DNA from: VRUE01 sp963703235
Lineage (GTDB): Bacteria > Actinomycetota > Thermoleophilia > Solirubrobacterales > 70-9
Length of the DNA: 64,000 bases
Reading direction: 5' to 3'
Assembly: GCA_963703235.1 (NCBI GenBank)
Contig: OY969802.1
Coordinates: 248,001-312,000 of the forward strand
Below the pieces are notes generated by a model. The model searched no databases. It was not told where the DNA came from and saw only the letters and a list, made by a program, of their open reading frames with translations. The position numbers and the translations under genes are program-made. The first letter of the stretch is position 1; each line of letters starts with the position of its first letter. This document shows, in pieces, positions 18,374 to 27,662 of this stretch.

Positions 18374-19429
18374 CTACCCTCGGATCTTGATTGACCCGTC
18401 ATCGATCCGCATCGGGATGGTGTCTTCGACCCTTGGGTGAATCTGATCCAGCTTGACCATGAAGTCATCCCAATTGACGCTGATCTTCATCAGCGTCACC
18501 ACCGAGCCGAGGTGCTCACGGAGTTTCGGGTAGCCAATGTTCGAGGTCAGGCGCTGGAAGTACTTGTGCTTGCGCCGCCCTCTCTCGTCCTTTGGCGTCG
18601 CCTTCTGAAGCTCCTCCAGCACTCCGGGCGCGAGGCGCTTGTAGACCACATCGTTGGTCAGGTGGCCGAAGTACTGCGGTTTGTGGACGGTTTCGACCGG
18701 GAAAGGCAATCCGCGCAGCCGGAACATCTCCGCGTAGAAATCAGGCGGGAAGGTCTGCACGTACGCCTGGATCTCCTTCGCGATGAATTCCTCCAGGATG
18801 GTCGCGAGGGCGTCCCTGGCCCGAATGTCCTGATAGCCGGTCGCCTCATCGACCAAGGCGATGATTCCGACGGTCGCCAGCCCGCGCATGATGATCTCGG
18901 CTTGAGCCGCCGTCCGTTCCTGCGGCGTGGAAAGGGCATCGGCTTCCCTTGCCCGCAAGTAGACCTCGCAGACCTCGGGCAGGAGTTCGGCGTTGTAGCC
19001 GCTGGCGCGACCACCGTTCGGCAGCGCGAAGGTGATTGGCTTCGCCTTCTCGTAGATGGTGGAGGCGATGTAGGGCGCGATCGCTTTGCCCTGGAGGATG
19101 GGCGGGAGATCAGCGTTGCGTTCGCGGTAGCCCTTCGCCCGGCGGTGGCGACCCAGGGCGCTGAGGAACGTCGCCTGCGTGACGACTCGCGTCCCATCGA
19201 TCAGGACGTAGCACTCGATCTCGATGTCTCCGATCCGAAGCGGCTTGTCTGGCGAGCCGCAAACGGCATCGGCGACTTCCTTCTCCTTCTCCCAGCGCGC
19301 CGCCGCGGCTCGGCGCGCTGACTCGCTGAGTTCGGCCGAGGTCATCTTTTTGGCTCGGGCTTTGCCGCCCTTCGCTCGCCCCTTCTTTGAACCGTCGCCG
19401 CCGCTTTTGGACGCTTCCTGGTCTTCCAT
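18374..19429 (-). CDS. P63C-domain protein
   Basis: The 351-aa protein starts at the ATG at 19429. A basic, Lys/Arg/Ala-rich N-terminus (SKKGRAKGGKARAKK) is followed by a region with the P63C-domain hallmark near residues 235-270 (AYVQTFPPDFYAEMFRLRG) and a C-terminal stretch (RLTSNIGYPKLREHLGSV). P63C proteins occur in phages, plasmids and genomic islands; their biochemical role is not established. It separates C1 from the mosaic of gene fragments downstream and runs opposite to the surrounding surface genes, which fits acquisition by transfer. An upstream extension to 19585 is open but has no good start signal. Confidence 0.75.
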   Translation of the reverse strand: MEDQEASKSGGDGSKKGRAKGGKARAKKMTSAELSESARRAAAARWEKEKEVADAVCGSPDKPLRIGDIEIECYVLIDGTRVVTQATFLSALGRHRRAKGYRERNADLPPILQGKAIAPYIASTIYEKAKPITFALPNGGRASGYNAELLPEVCEVYLRAREADALSTPQERTAAQAEIIMRGLATVGIIALVDEATGYQDIRARDALATILEEFIAKEIQAYVQTFPPDFYAEMFRLRGLPFPVETVHKPQYFGHLTNDVVYKRLAPGVLEELQKATPKDERGRRKHKYFQRLTSNIGYPKLREHLGSVVTLMKISVNWDDFMVKLDQIHPRVEDTIPMRIDDGSIKIRG

Positions 19430-19619
19430 GCGTACAAAACCCCGTTTCCGCCTGAATTGCAGGCATCTGAGAACCGATGCGTGCAATATAGCGTCGGAAG
19501 AGGCGGCAAACGTCGCCGCCGCTCCAGCCGGGTAAACCGCTCTGCAAAGCGAGGTATCGATGATTCGGCTACCGAGCGATTCCACGCCTAGAGCGGCGTA
19601 GGGAGTTTCGCTAATCCCT

Positions 19620-19926
19620 CAACTGCGCCGCCCTCGGCTTCAAGCCGCGCCTCTCGCTGCGCCTGAAGGGCGGAACCTCGCGGGGCGCCCATCCAGCCCT
19701 GCGCGGCACCTTCGCGCCTCGCCCCGGTGACGCCAACCTGCAGGAGATGGTCCTGCGCCTGCCCCGCTCGGCCTTTCTCGACCAGGCGCACATCCGCACG
19801 ATCTGCACCCGCGTGCAGTTCGCCACCGACAATTGCCCCGCCGGTGCCGTCTACGGCCAGGCCAAGGCCTTCACCCCGCTCCTCGAGCAGCCACTGGAAG
19901 GCCCGGTCATCCTGCGCTCCTCCGAC
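19620..19926 (+). pseudogene. Fragment of a B gene (nearly identical to 26964-27270)
   Basis: These 307 bases match the B gene at 24826 (positions 26964-27270) with a constant offset of 7344 and only one difference that I noticed (ACC for GCC near 19833). The piece encodes the fourth repeat unit but has neither start nor end. It joins directly to a C-gene fragment. Confidence 0.9.
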
Positions 19927-19937
19927 CCCGGCCCTGC

Positions 19938-20690
19938 TCGCGCTTCTAGCCATGGCTGCATGACGGCGTCGGTGGCGCAGGCGACCGCTGGAAACGCCCA
20001 ATTCACATCGGAAGGCCAGTGACAAATCACAACGAACGGTTGTGCGTTCGTCATTGAAGCTGCAGCAGAGGCAGCTGACACATTCACAGGAATTACCAAC
20101 CTGGAGTGCAAAGGACCGCTGAAAAAGTTGAAATCCACACCTACTCAACGGTCCACAATCATTCGACAGGCGTTGTCCAATGCAGATATGAATTCACGGC
20201 GGCTGACAACCAAAACCTGAATGGGATCGATCTGACGAACTTCGCGGCTCACGGCGCAATACCCAAAAACTATATTTACAGCCGATATCGATATTCAGAA
20301 TCTCCAACTCAAACGAGTTGTTGGTTCGGCGGTGGTTTGCGGCACCGACCAGAAATCGCGCCGGTGAAGTTGCCGTCCGTGTTGAACTTCTGAATCCGGT
20401 TCTCACCACCGACGTAGACCGTCGCGCCGTCGGGGCTTGCGGCGATGTAGTTGCCTGGCACAAGTGCTCCAAATCCGAGCGGACTCGCAAGGCCTACGGG
20501 GTGGAGGGCCATTACCGGAGCCTTCGGTCCCGCCAGTTGACCCTTGCCCACTCTCAAGCCCGCCTTGCATACATCACCATTCGCAGGAATGCAAATCTCG
20601 AACTCATCTTGGGAGCCACCACATCGTCGCATAGCAGTCAGCACAAAAATAGATCGCAGCTAAGTTCAACTGGCACAGGGTGCGTGGCTA
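19938..20690 (+). pseudogene. Broken C-family gene, interrupted by an inverted A fragment
   Basis: The signal-peptide end (19938-20019) matches C1 from about 17503. About 180 bp are then missing, and the middle (20028-20345) matches C1 17762-18090 with several frame-breaking changes. At 20361 the gene is replaced by an inverted piece of an A gene, and the last part of the C gene plus its downstream sequence reappears at 20636-20690 (AGTCAGCACAAAA, GATCGCAGCTAAGTTCA). No open frame spans it. Confidence 0.85.
20361..20640 (-). pseudogene. Inverted fragment of an A gene
   Basis: Read on the minus strand, 20361-20470 matches 21460-21572 of the intact A gene and 20520-20640 matches about 21112-21235, with the sequence between them diverged or deleted. 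It encodes NHL-repeat segments (EFEICIPANGDVCKAGL) but has no start or stop. Confidence 0.85.
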
Positions 20691-20722
20691 GAGTTGCGAA
20701 AAGGATGAGACGTAGGAGTTCC

Positions 20723-20752
20723 TTGACAAGACGTTCTATATTCCGATACAGT
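20723..20752 (+). promoter_or_regulatory. Sigma-70-type promoter of the second A-B operon
   Basis: TTGACA (20723-20728) and TACAGT (20747-20752) with an 18-bp spacer and a TTCCGATA junction as at 752-781. The transcript would start near 20759, which excludes the GTG at 20765 as a normal start and favours the TTG at 20831. Confidence 0.65.
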
Positions 20753-20830
20753 GCCCCCTAGCGCGTGCTCGAGGTAGAGCCGCAAACAGGGAACCCGGGA
20801 AGCACGGAACGCAGGGGAAAGGATACGAGG

Positions 20831-23800
20831 TTGACCGCAGTTCTAGGCAGGGGCAGGGTCGGCTTGCTGATCCTTGCGGGCCTGATGGCGTGGATGGCTG
20901 TTACGCCAGGCCGGGCAATGGGAGTAGAGCCGCCGCTCCTAACTGAGCTTTGCCCGAGTGGCACCGGCGCTGGGCAGTGCAATGTTCCGCGCGGCATTGC
21001 GGTTGATTCGGCTAGCGGGCGCTTCTACATTGCCGATCAGGAGAATGACCGTATCCAAGAATTCACCGTTTGGGGTGAGCCAATAAGGACTTGGGGCTGG
21101 GATGTCGTCACTAACGGACCTGGCGACGATGTGGTGGCTCCCGAAGATGAGTTCGAGATTTGCATTCCTGCGAATGGTGATGTATGCAAGGCGGGCTTGA
21201 GGGGGGGTGGCAAGGGTCAACTGGCCAGACCGCAAGGTCTAGCTATAGGAAGCGATGGCAGCCTTTACGTTGCGGAAGGTGATGTTGGCAGTCGCCGCGT
21301 TCAGAGGTTCGATGCCGACGGCAACTTCCTGCTGACGTTCGGCGGTGATGTCAACAAAACCAAGGTCGAAGAAGGAAAACCGGAAGCAGAACGCAACCGC
21401 TGTCCGGTCGATCCGGGAGACATCTGCCAGGTCGGAACCGAAGGCCCCGGTAATGGCCAATTTGGAGCACTGGTGCCAGGCAGCTACATCGTTGTGAGCC
21501 CCAACGGCGCGACGATCTACGTTGGTGATGAGAACCGAATTCAGAAGTTCGACACGGACGGCAACTTCACCGGCGAGATTCCCTTCACCGGGGGGGCGCT
21601 GCCGGAGGCGGGGACCGTCCGCGCCCTGGCGGTCGACCCGACCGGGGATCTCTACTTCGCTTACAACAGCAATCTTGTGCCCTTCACGAGCGAATGTAAA
21701 CAGCCGAACGTCCACCGCATCGACCCGGTCAGCGGTGAAGAGGTGGGGGGAGCGCTCGAGGTCGACTGCCCCGGGGCAGTCGCGACCGACGAGGAGGGCA
21801 ACGTCTACGTCTTCGGCAGGAGCGTCAACGTATCGGCGGGCGATCCCCGCAACCACCCGGCGCGGATCCTGCAGTTCGACCCCTTCGGCAAAGAGAGCGA
21901 CCGCTTCCTGGAAGGGGCCTTCAACGAATCGACCGGCCTCGCGACTAGCTCGGCCTGTGGGATCGAGGGCGTCGAGCTGCTCGTCTCGAACATCAGCCCC
22001 TCCTTCGTCCGCATCTACGGCCCACCGTCGCAGGACTTCGACCCGCCCTGCGACCCGCCGCCCGACGACCCGCCGGCGATCGAGGACCAGTACGCGGTCT
22101 CGGTGGGCACCGACGGCGCAACCGTGCGAGCTGAGATAAATCCCATTTTCTGGAACGACACTCGCTACTACGTCCAGTACGGGACCGGGAAATGCTCAGA
22201 AGGAGGTTGCGAAGAAGAGCAGCCGCTGCCCCCGGGTCTCCTGCTCACCAACGACGTGAAGAACGAAGCGCTCACCACCGCTGGGATCTTCCTCGGCGAT
22301 CTCGCGCCTGACACCACCTACCACTACCGCTTTGTCGCCGAGTCGAGCGGCGGCGGGCCGGTGTTCGGGGTCGGCGCCACGGAGGGGGAACCGCAGGGAG
22401 AGGAAGGAACCTTCAGGACCTTCCCACCGCCGGCGTCGGCGAAGACCGATTGCCCCAACCAGCAGTTCCGGATCGGACTCGCGGCCCCCCTGCCTGACTG
22501 CCGCGCCTACGAGATGGTCAGCCCGCTCGACAAAAACAGTGGCGACATCGGGACCGACGAAGCAAAGTTCGTCTTCGACGCGTTGAACATCCAGCTGGTC
22601 TCCCCTGACGGGGCGAGGGCCACCTACTCCTCGTTCCGAGCCTTCGCGGATCCCGAGGCGGCGCCGCTGCACAGCCAGTTTCTCTCCAGCCGCGACTCGC
22701 AGGGCTGGAGCACGCACTCGATCTCGCCGCCGCGGACCTCGGTTCCCTTCTTCCCGGCTCTCGCGCACCCCAACGCCACGCAGTTCAAGGCCTTCTCGGA
22801 GGATCTCTGCAACGGCTGGTTCATGCAGGACACCGACCTGGCGCTGGTCGAAGGGGCGCCGCCGGGCGTACCGAACGTCTACCGGCGCGCGGACGGCGAT
22901 TGTGGCGCAGGGGGCTATGAGCTGATCACGGTCGAGCCGCCGCCGGGCTTCAGCGCCGCCGCCGAACCCGCCGACAGCGAATACGGCCCAGCGGTGCAAG
23001 GCGTCTCTGCCGACTCCAGCCGCACGCTGCTGCGCGCCCCCGCGGTCCTGACCCCAGACGCCTGCACGAGCGCGCCCGGAACCGTGGAAGGCAAGGGGCT
23101 TCACCAACTCTACCTGCACGCGTCCGCTGGCCTGGGGGCCGGAGGGGAGCTGCACCTGGTCAGCATCCTGCCAAGCGGCAAAGCGGCGTGCGAGCATTCC
23201 TCAGGCGGCACCGCGCAGGGACCGCTCGGTGGCAACCGCGAGGACAGCGTCCACCACGCGCTCTCGGCCAACGCCTCGCGGGTGTTCTGGTCAGAGAGCC
23301 CGACCTCTGGCGGGGAACACGATCAACCAGGCCCCCTCTACCTCCGCCTCAACCCCGAGCAACTCGACAGCGCCCAGTCCCTCGGCAGCGCCACCGGCAC
23401 CGGCAACCTGATTACGGGCTCGAAAGTCGTCACCTCGCTGAAAACGACGAACGGCGCCTTCGCGGTCGGCCAGAGCATCGCCGGCAAAGGCATACCCGCC
23501 GGGACGACGATAACCGCGGTTACCGCAGCCTCCCTGACCCTCTCCCTGGCTGCGACCGAAACGACCAAAAAAGACACCCCGGCCGAGCTCAACGCTTTCA
23601 GCGAATGCATCGAACCCGAAAAAGCCTGCACGTTGCAGATCTCAGCGGCCAACGACACCCGTTTCTGGCACGCCGACCCGGCCGGCACGCATGCCCTATA
23701 CACCACCGGCGGGGGGCTGTTCGAATTCGACGTCGCGGCCGAGGAAAGCACTGCGATTGCGGCAACGAGCGTCAAAGGCGTGATGGGGGCGAGCAGCGAC

Positions 23801-24829
23801 CTATCACGGGTCTATTTCGTCTCCACCGCGGCGCTGACCGGCGAAGCCCAGAACAGCGAGGGCGACAAAGCGATCACCGGGCAGCCCAACCTCTACCTCT
23901 ACGAGCGAAGCGTGGGCTTCACCTTCGTAGCGACCCTATCTGCCCTCGACACCCGCAACGTCCCCACCCACTTCGAGGTGGCCTCGCCGATCGCGACCTT
24001 GCCCGACCGCCGCACCTCGCGCGTCAGCCCCGACGGCCTGCACGTAGCCTTCTCCTCCGCGGGGCAGCTGACCGGGCACGACAACACCGATCTCTTCAGC
24101 GGCGAGCCCGATACCGAGGTCTTCCTCTACGACGCGCAGCCCGGCGGCGCGGGGGAGCTGGCCTGCCTCTCCTGCAATCGCAGCGGCGCGCGACCGCGCG
24201 GGCGCAACATCAGGGGCAACTGGATCGCCGCCACGATCCCCGGTTGGGAGTACCAGCTTCACCCTTCGCGCGCCCTCTTGGCCGACGGCGCCCGTGTCTT
24301 CTTCGAGAGCTTCGAGCCGTTGGTTTTGCGCGATACCAACGGCAAGCGCGATGTCTATGAGTGGGAGCGGGCTTCGAGCGAGGAAGAGTGCACAGAACAA
24401 CTCGGCGCCGAGCTCTACCTCGAGGAAGCCGGCGGCTGCATCAGTCTGATCTCCTCGGGCCAAAGCGCCGAAGACTCCGACTTCGTCGACGCATCGGCTG
24501 ACGGCGCTGACGTCTTCTTCTTCACCGCCTCAAGCCTGCTTCCCCACGACTTCGGCCTGGTCGACATCTACGACGCCCGCGTGAACGGAGGCTTCCCACC
24601 GCCCAAACCGACCGAGCCCTCCTGCGAAGGGGAAGCCTGCCAGCCCGCTCCTCCGCCGCCCGACGATCCGACGCCGGCCACCTCCGCCGCGGGCCACGGC
24701 AACGTCGTCCCAGGCTCGGCGAAAGTCCGCTGCCCTAAGGGGAAGCGCCGTGTTACCCGGGGCGGCAAAGTGCGTTGCGTCAAGAAGAAAAAGCGCGCCG
24801 CTGGGCGCAGCAGGAGGGCGTCCCGGTGA
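20831..24829 (+). CDS. A-type secreted NHL/Fn3/TolB-like surface protein (second copy)
   Basis: The TTG start at 20831, preceded by GGGGAAAGGA, gives 1332 residues. A signal peptide (VGLLILAGLMAWMAV, cleaved near the GRAMG) is followed by NHL repeats (about 35-420; VPRGIAVDSASGRFYIAD, RVQRFDADGNFLLTFG), an Fn3-like domain (about 430-530), the 'LPDCRAYEMVSP' segment (about 553), a TolB-like propeller and a basic tail (CPKGKRRVTRGGK). An insertion of roughly 60 residues at 23390-23590 (ITGSKVVTSLKTTNGAFAVG) is absent from the first copy. The stop overlaps the B gene start (GTGA). Fragments of this type of gene are scattered nearby. Confidence 0.85.
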   Translation: MTAVLGRGRVGLLILAGLMAWMAVTPGRAMGVEPPLLTELCPSGTGAGQCNVPRGIAVDSASGRFYIADQENDRIQEFTVWGEPIRTWGWDVVTNGPGDDVVAPEDEFEICIPANGDVCKAGLRGGGKGQLARPQGLAIGSDGSLYVAEGDVGSRRVQRFDADGNFLLTFGGDVNKTKVEEGKPEAERNRCPVDPGDICQVGTEGPGNGQFGALVPGSYIVVSPNGATIYVGDENRIQKFDTDGNFTGEIPFTGGALPEAGTVRALAVDPTGDLYFAYNSNLVPFTSECKQPNVHRIDPVSGEEVGGALEVDCPGAVATDEEGNVYVFGRSVNVSAGDPRNHPARILQFDPFGKESDRFLEGAFNESTGLATSSACGIEGVELLVSNISPSFVRIYGPPSQDFDPPCDPPPDDPPAIEDQYAVSVGTDGATVRAEINPIFWNDTRYYVQYGTGKCSEGGCEEEQPLPPGLLLTNDVKNEALTTAGIFLGDLAPDTTYHYRFVAESSGGGPVFGVGATEGEPQGEEGTFRTFPPPASAKTDCPNQQFRIGLAAPLPDCRAYEMVSPLDKNSGDIGTDEAKFVFDALNIQLVSPDGARATYSSFRAFADPEAAPLHSQFLSSRDSQGWSTHSISPPRTSVPFFPALAHPNATQFKAFSEDLCNGWFMQDTDLALVEGAPPGVPNVYRRADGDCGAGGYELITVEPPPGFSAAAEPADSEYGPAVQGVSADSSRTLLRAPAVLTPDACTSAPGTVEGKGLHQLYLHASAGLGAGGELHLVSILPSGKAACEHSSGGTAQGPLGGNREDSVHHALSANASRVFWSESPTSGGEHDQPGPLYLRLNPEQLDSAQSLGSATGTGNLITGSKVVTSLKTTNGAFAVGQSIAGKGIPAGTTITAVTAASLTLSLAATETTKKDTPAELNAFSECIEPEKACTLQISAANDTRFWHADPAGTHALYTTGGGLFEFDVAAEESTAIAATSVKGVMGASSDLSRVYFVSTAALTGEAQNSEGDKAITGQPNLYLYERSVGFTFVATLSALDTRNVPTHFEVASPIATLPDRRTSRVSPDGLHVAFSSAGQLTGHDNTDLFSGEPDTEVFLYDAQPGGAGELACLSCNRSGARPRGRNIRGNWIAATIPGWEYQLHPSRALLADGARVFFESFEPLVLRDTNGKRDVYEWERASSEEECTEQLGAELYLEEAGGCISLISSGQSAEDSDFVDASADGADVFFFTASSLLPHDFGLVDIYDARVNGGFPPPKPTEPSCEGEACQPAPPPPDDPTPATSAAGHGNVVPGSAKVRCPKGKRRVTRGGKVRCVKKKKRAAGRSRRASR

Positions 24830-27567
24830 AGCGATCCCTCCTCATCGTCGCTCTGACTGCCTTGCTGGCTGGCGTTCTTGCGTCACCGGCTGCGGCCGCT
24901 TTCGACTTCGAGGGCCTCGAAGCTTCCTTTACCGAAGAAGACGGCGGTCCCACCTCCCAGGCCGGGGCCCACCCCTTCGCCTTCACGACGACCCTTGGCT
25001 TCGAGACCAAACCCGAACCTGCACTCGGCTTCGAAGTCCCCGACGGCTCGGCCAAGGACCTGATCATCACGGCGCCCCCGGGCCTGGCCGGCAATCCGAC
25101 CGCAACCCCGCGCTGCACGACGCTGGAGTTCTTGAAAGAAGACTGCCCCTTCGGCTCGCAGATCGGCACCACCGAGATCACCTTCTCAGAACCCGGCAAC
25201 ACCGATAGCCCGGCGGTCTTCAACCTCACTCCTCCGCCGGGCGTGGCGGCGAAACTCGGCTTCTTCGTCGAAGACGCGGTGCCAGTGACGATCGAGGCCG
25301 GCGTCAACCCCAACCCCCCCTACAACATCGTCGCCAAGATCGAGAACGTCTCCCAGGCCCTCCCCTTCTACAGCGCAACGACGATCATCTGGGGCAACCC
25401 CTCCGACCCCGCCCACAACCCAGATCGCAACGGTTGCGCGGGCGAATGCGCGACCAGCTTGCCCCAGGTCCCCTTCCTGACCGTGCCACGGGCCTGCGAG
25501 GGGCCGCTCGCGACGATCTTCGAAGCCAATCCATGGGAGGCTCCCGAGACCCTGGTCAAAGACGAAGTCCTGACCCCTGGCTTTGCGAACTGCGCCAAAT
25601 TGGGCTTTGCCCCCGAGATCGCAGCCCAACCAACCTCAAAAGCGGCCTCGGCCCCGACCGGGCTCGACTTCGACCTGGAGATCGACAACGAGGGCATCCT
25701 CAACCCGAGCGGAATCGCCGACTCCGACATAAAGAAAGCCGTCGTCACCCTGCCCGAGGGCGTCACCGCCAATCCCTCCCTCGCCGAAGGGCTTGCCACC
25801 TGCTCGCCGGCGGCCTACGCGGCAGAGGCAATCGGCTCGGACCCGGGCGAGGACTGCCCCGACGCCTCCAAGATCGGCACGGTGGAAACGGAAACGCCGC
25901 TGCTAAAGGACGAGGTGTTGAAGGGCGAGGTCTTCATCGCCTCCCAGGACGACAACCCCTTCAATTCCCTGCTCGCCCTCTACATGGTGATCAAGGACCC
26001 AGAGCTCGGGATCCTCGTCAAGCTCGCCGGCAAGGTCGAGCCCGATCCCGAGACCGGGCAGCTCACCACCACCTTTGGCGAACCCGGCCATGAGGTGCCG
26101 CAGTTCCCGGTCTCGAGCTTCCATTTCCACTTCCGCGAGGGCGGCCGCAGCCCGCTGATCACGCCCAACGCCTGCGGCACCTACGAGACCAAGGCGGTCT
26201 TCACCCCCTGGGCCAACCCGGCGAAACCGTTCACCGCCACCGCCTCCTTCCAGATCACCCAGGGGGTGGGTGGCGGTCCCTGCCCCGGCGCGGGCGCCCC
26301 GCCCTTCGACCCGGGCCTGCAGGCCGGCTCGCTCAGCGGCGACGCCGGCGCCCACTCCCCCTTCTACATGCGCCTCACCCGCCGCGACGGCGATCAGGAC
26401 CTGACCCGTTTCGCGGCCAAGCTACCGCCGGGCGTGGTGGCGAAGCTGGCGGGGGTGAGCCAGTGTCCCGCCGCCGCGATCGCCGCCGCCAAGGCAAAGA
26501 GCGGCCGAGCTGAGCTCGCCGAGCCCAGCTGTCCGGCAAGCTCGCTGATCGGCAGGGCACTGGGCGGGGCGGGCGTCGGTGCCCAGCTCACCTACGTGCC
26601 AGGGAAGATCTACTTCGCCGGCCCCTACAACGGCGCGCCCCTGAGCGTCGTCGCGATCGTCCCCGCCGTGGCAGGGCCCTTCGACGTCGGCGCCATCGTC
26701 ACCCAGCAGGCCCTGCGAATCGACCCCAGGACCGCAGAGGTCCTGGCCGACGGCGCCGCCTCCGACCCGATCCCCCACATCCTCGCCGGCATCCCCCTAC
26801 GGGTCCGCGACATCCGCGTCTACGTCGACAGGCCCCAGTTCACCCTCAATCCCACCAGCTGCGAGCCCTTCCAGACGCTGGCGAGCATCTGGGGCGGAGG
26901 CCTCGACGTCTTCAGCCCAGCCGACGACTCGCCCGTCTCCCGCAGCGCTCGCTTCCAGGCCTCCAACTGCGCCGCCCTCGGCTTCAAGCCGCGCCTCTCG
27001 CTGCGCCTGAAGGGCGGAACCTCGCGGGGCGCCCATCCAGCCCTGCGCGGCACCTTCGCGCCTCGCCCCGGTGACGCCAACCTGCAGGAGATGGTCCTGC
27101 GCCTGCCCCGCTCGGCCTTTCTCGACCAGGCGCACATCCGCACGATCTGCACCCGCGTGCAGTTCGCCGCCGACAATTGCCCCGCCGGTGCCGTCTACGG
27201 CCAGGCCAAGGCCTTCACCCCGCTCCTCGAGCAGCCACTGGAAGGCCCGGTCATCCTGCGCTCCTCCGACCACAACCTGCCGGACTTCGTCGCCGACCTG
27301 CACGGACTCGTCGACGTCGAAGCCGTGGCCCGCGTCGACTCCAAGCGCGGCGGAATCAGGGTCACCTTCGAGGACACCCCCGACGCGCCGATCTCCAAGG
27401 TCATTGTCGACATGCAAGGCGGTCAGAAGGGCCTCGTCATCAACTCAACGAACCTCTGCGCAGCCAAGCGCCGCGCCAATGCCCGCATGGGGGCCCACAA
27501 CGGCCGCCGGCATACCGCGAACCCCATCGTCCGGGCGAGCGGATGCGGAAAGGGCAAGCGGCGCTGA
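24826..27567 (+). CDS. B-type secreted protein with four Cys-paired repeats (second copy)
   Basis: I choose the GTG at 24826 (913 aa, KRSLLIVALTALLAGVLASP signal peptide), which overlaps the A-gene stop and follows AGGAGGGCG; the frame is also open upstream from 24775. The same four units as in the 4646 protein are seen: LPPG/LPEG strands, paired cysteines and CPASSLIG/CPDASKIGTVE motifs. The C-terminal half is particularly close to the first copy (HILAGIPLRVRDI, FTLNPTSC). A 307-bp piece of it is duplicated at 19620, and its last 30 bases are repeated at 28570. Confidence 0.8.
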   Translation: MKRSLLIVALTALLAGVLASPAAAAFDFEGLEASFTEEDGGPTSQAGAHPFAFTTTLGFETKPEPALGFEVPDGSAKDLIITAPPGLAGNPTATPRCTTLEFLKEDCPFGSQIGTTEITFSEPGNTDSPAVFNLTPPPGVAAKLGFFVEDAVPVTIEAGVNPNPPYNIVAKIENVSQALPFYSATTIIWGNPSDPAHNPDRNGCAGECATSLPQVPFLTVPRACEGPLATIFEANPWEAPETLVKDEVLTPGFANCAKLGFAPEIAAQPTSKAASAPTGLDFDLEIDNEGILNPSGIADSDIKKAVVTLPEGVTANPSLAEGLATCSPAAYAAEAIGSDPGEDCPDASKIGTVETETPLLKDEVLKGEVFIASQDDNPFNSLLALYMVIKDPELGILVKLAGKVEPDPETGQLTTTFGEPGHEVPQFPVSSFHFHFREGGRSPLITPNACGTYETKAVFTPWANPAKPFTATASFQITQGVGGGPCPGAGAPPFDPGLQAGSLSGDAGAHSPFYMRLTRRDGDQDLTRFAAKLPPGVVAKLAGVSQCPAAAIAAAKAKSGRAELAEPSCPASSLIGRALGGAGVGAQLTYVPGKIYFAGPYNGAPLSVVAIVPAVAGPFDVGAIVTQQALRIDPRTAEVLADGAASDPIPHILAGIPLRVRDIRVYVDRPQFTLNPTSCEPFQTLASIWGGGLDVFSPADDSPVSRSARFQASNCAALGFKPRLSLRLKGGTSRGAHPALRGTFAPRPGDANLQEMVLRLPRSAFLDQAHIRTICTRVQFAADNCPAGAVYGQAKAFTPLLEQPLEGPVILRSSDHNLPDFVADLHGLVDVEAVARVDSKRGGIRVTFEDTPDAPISKVIVDMQGGQKGLVINSTNLCAAKRRANARMGAHNGRRHTANPIVRASGCGKGKRR

Positions 27568-27580
27568 GCAGCACCTAGAG

Positions 27581-27604
27581 CTTAACTCTAATAATATAGA
27601 ATAT
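27581..27604 (+). promoter_or_regulatory. Conserved AT-rich block before C2 (also before C3 and C4)
   Basis: CTTAACTCTAATAATATAG followed by AATAT is repeated at 28610-28633 and, with one change, at 30893-30916, each about 55-60 bp before a C-gene ATG. The TATAGAAT core looks like a -10 region, but I cannot fix a -35. Confidence 0.5.
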
Positions 27605-27662
27605 CTGTTTTTCCCCTGCTAATCCTTTCTTGACGCTGCATTCAATCGAGAAGGGAAAGCAG

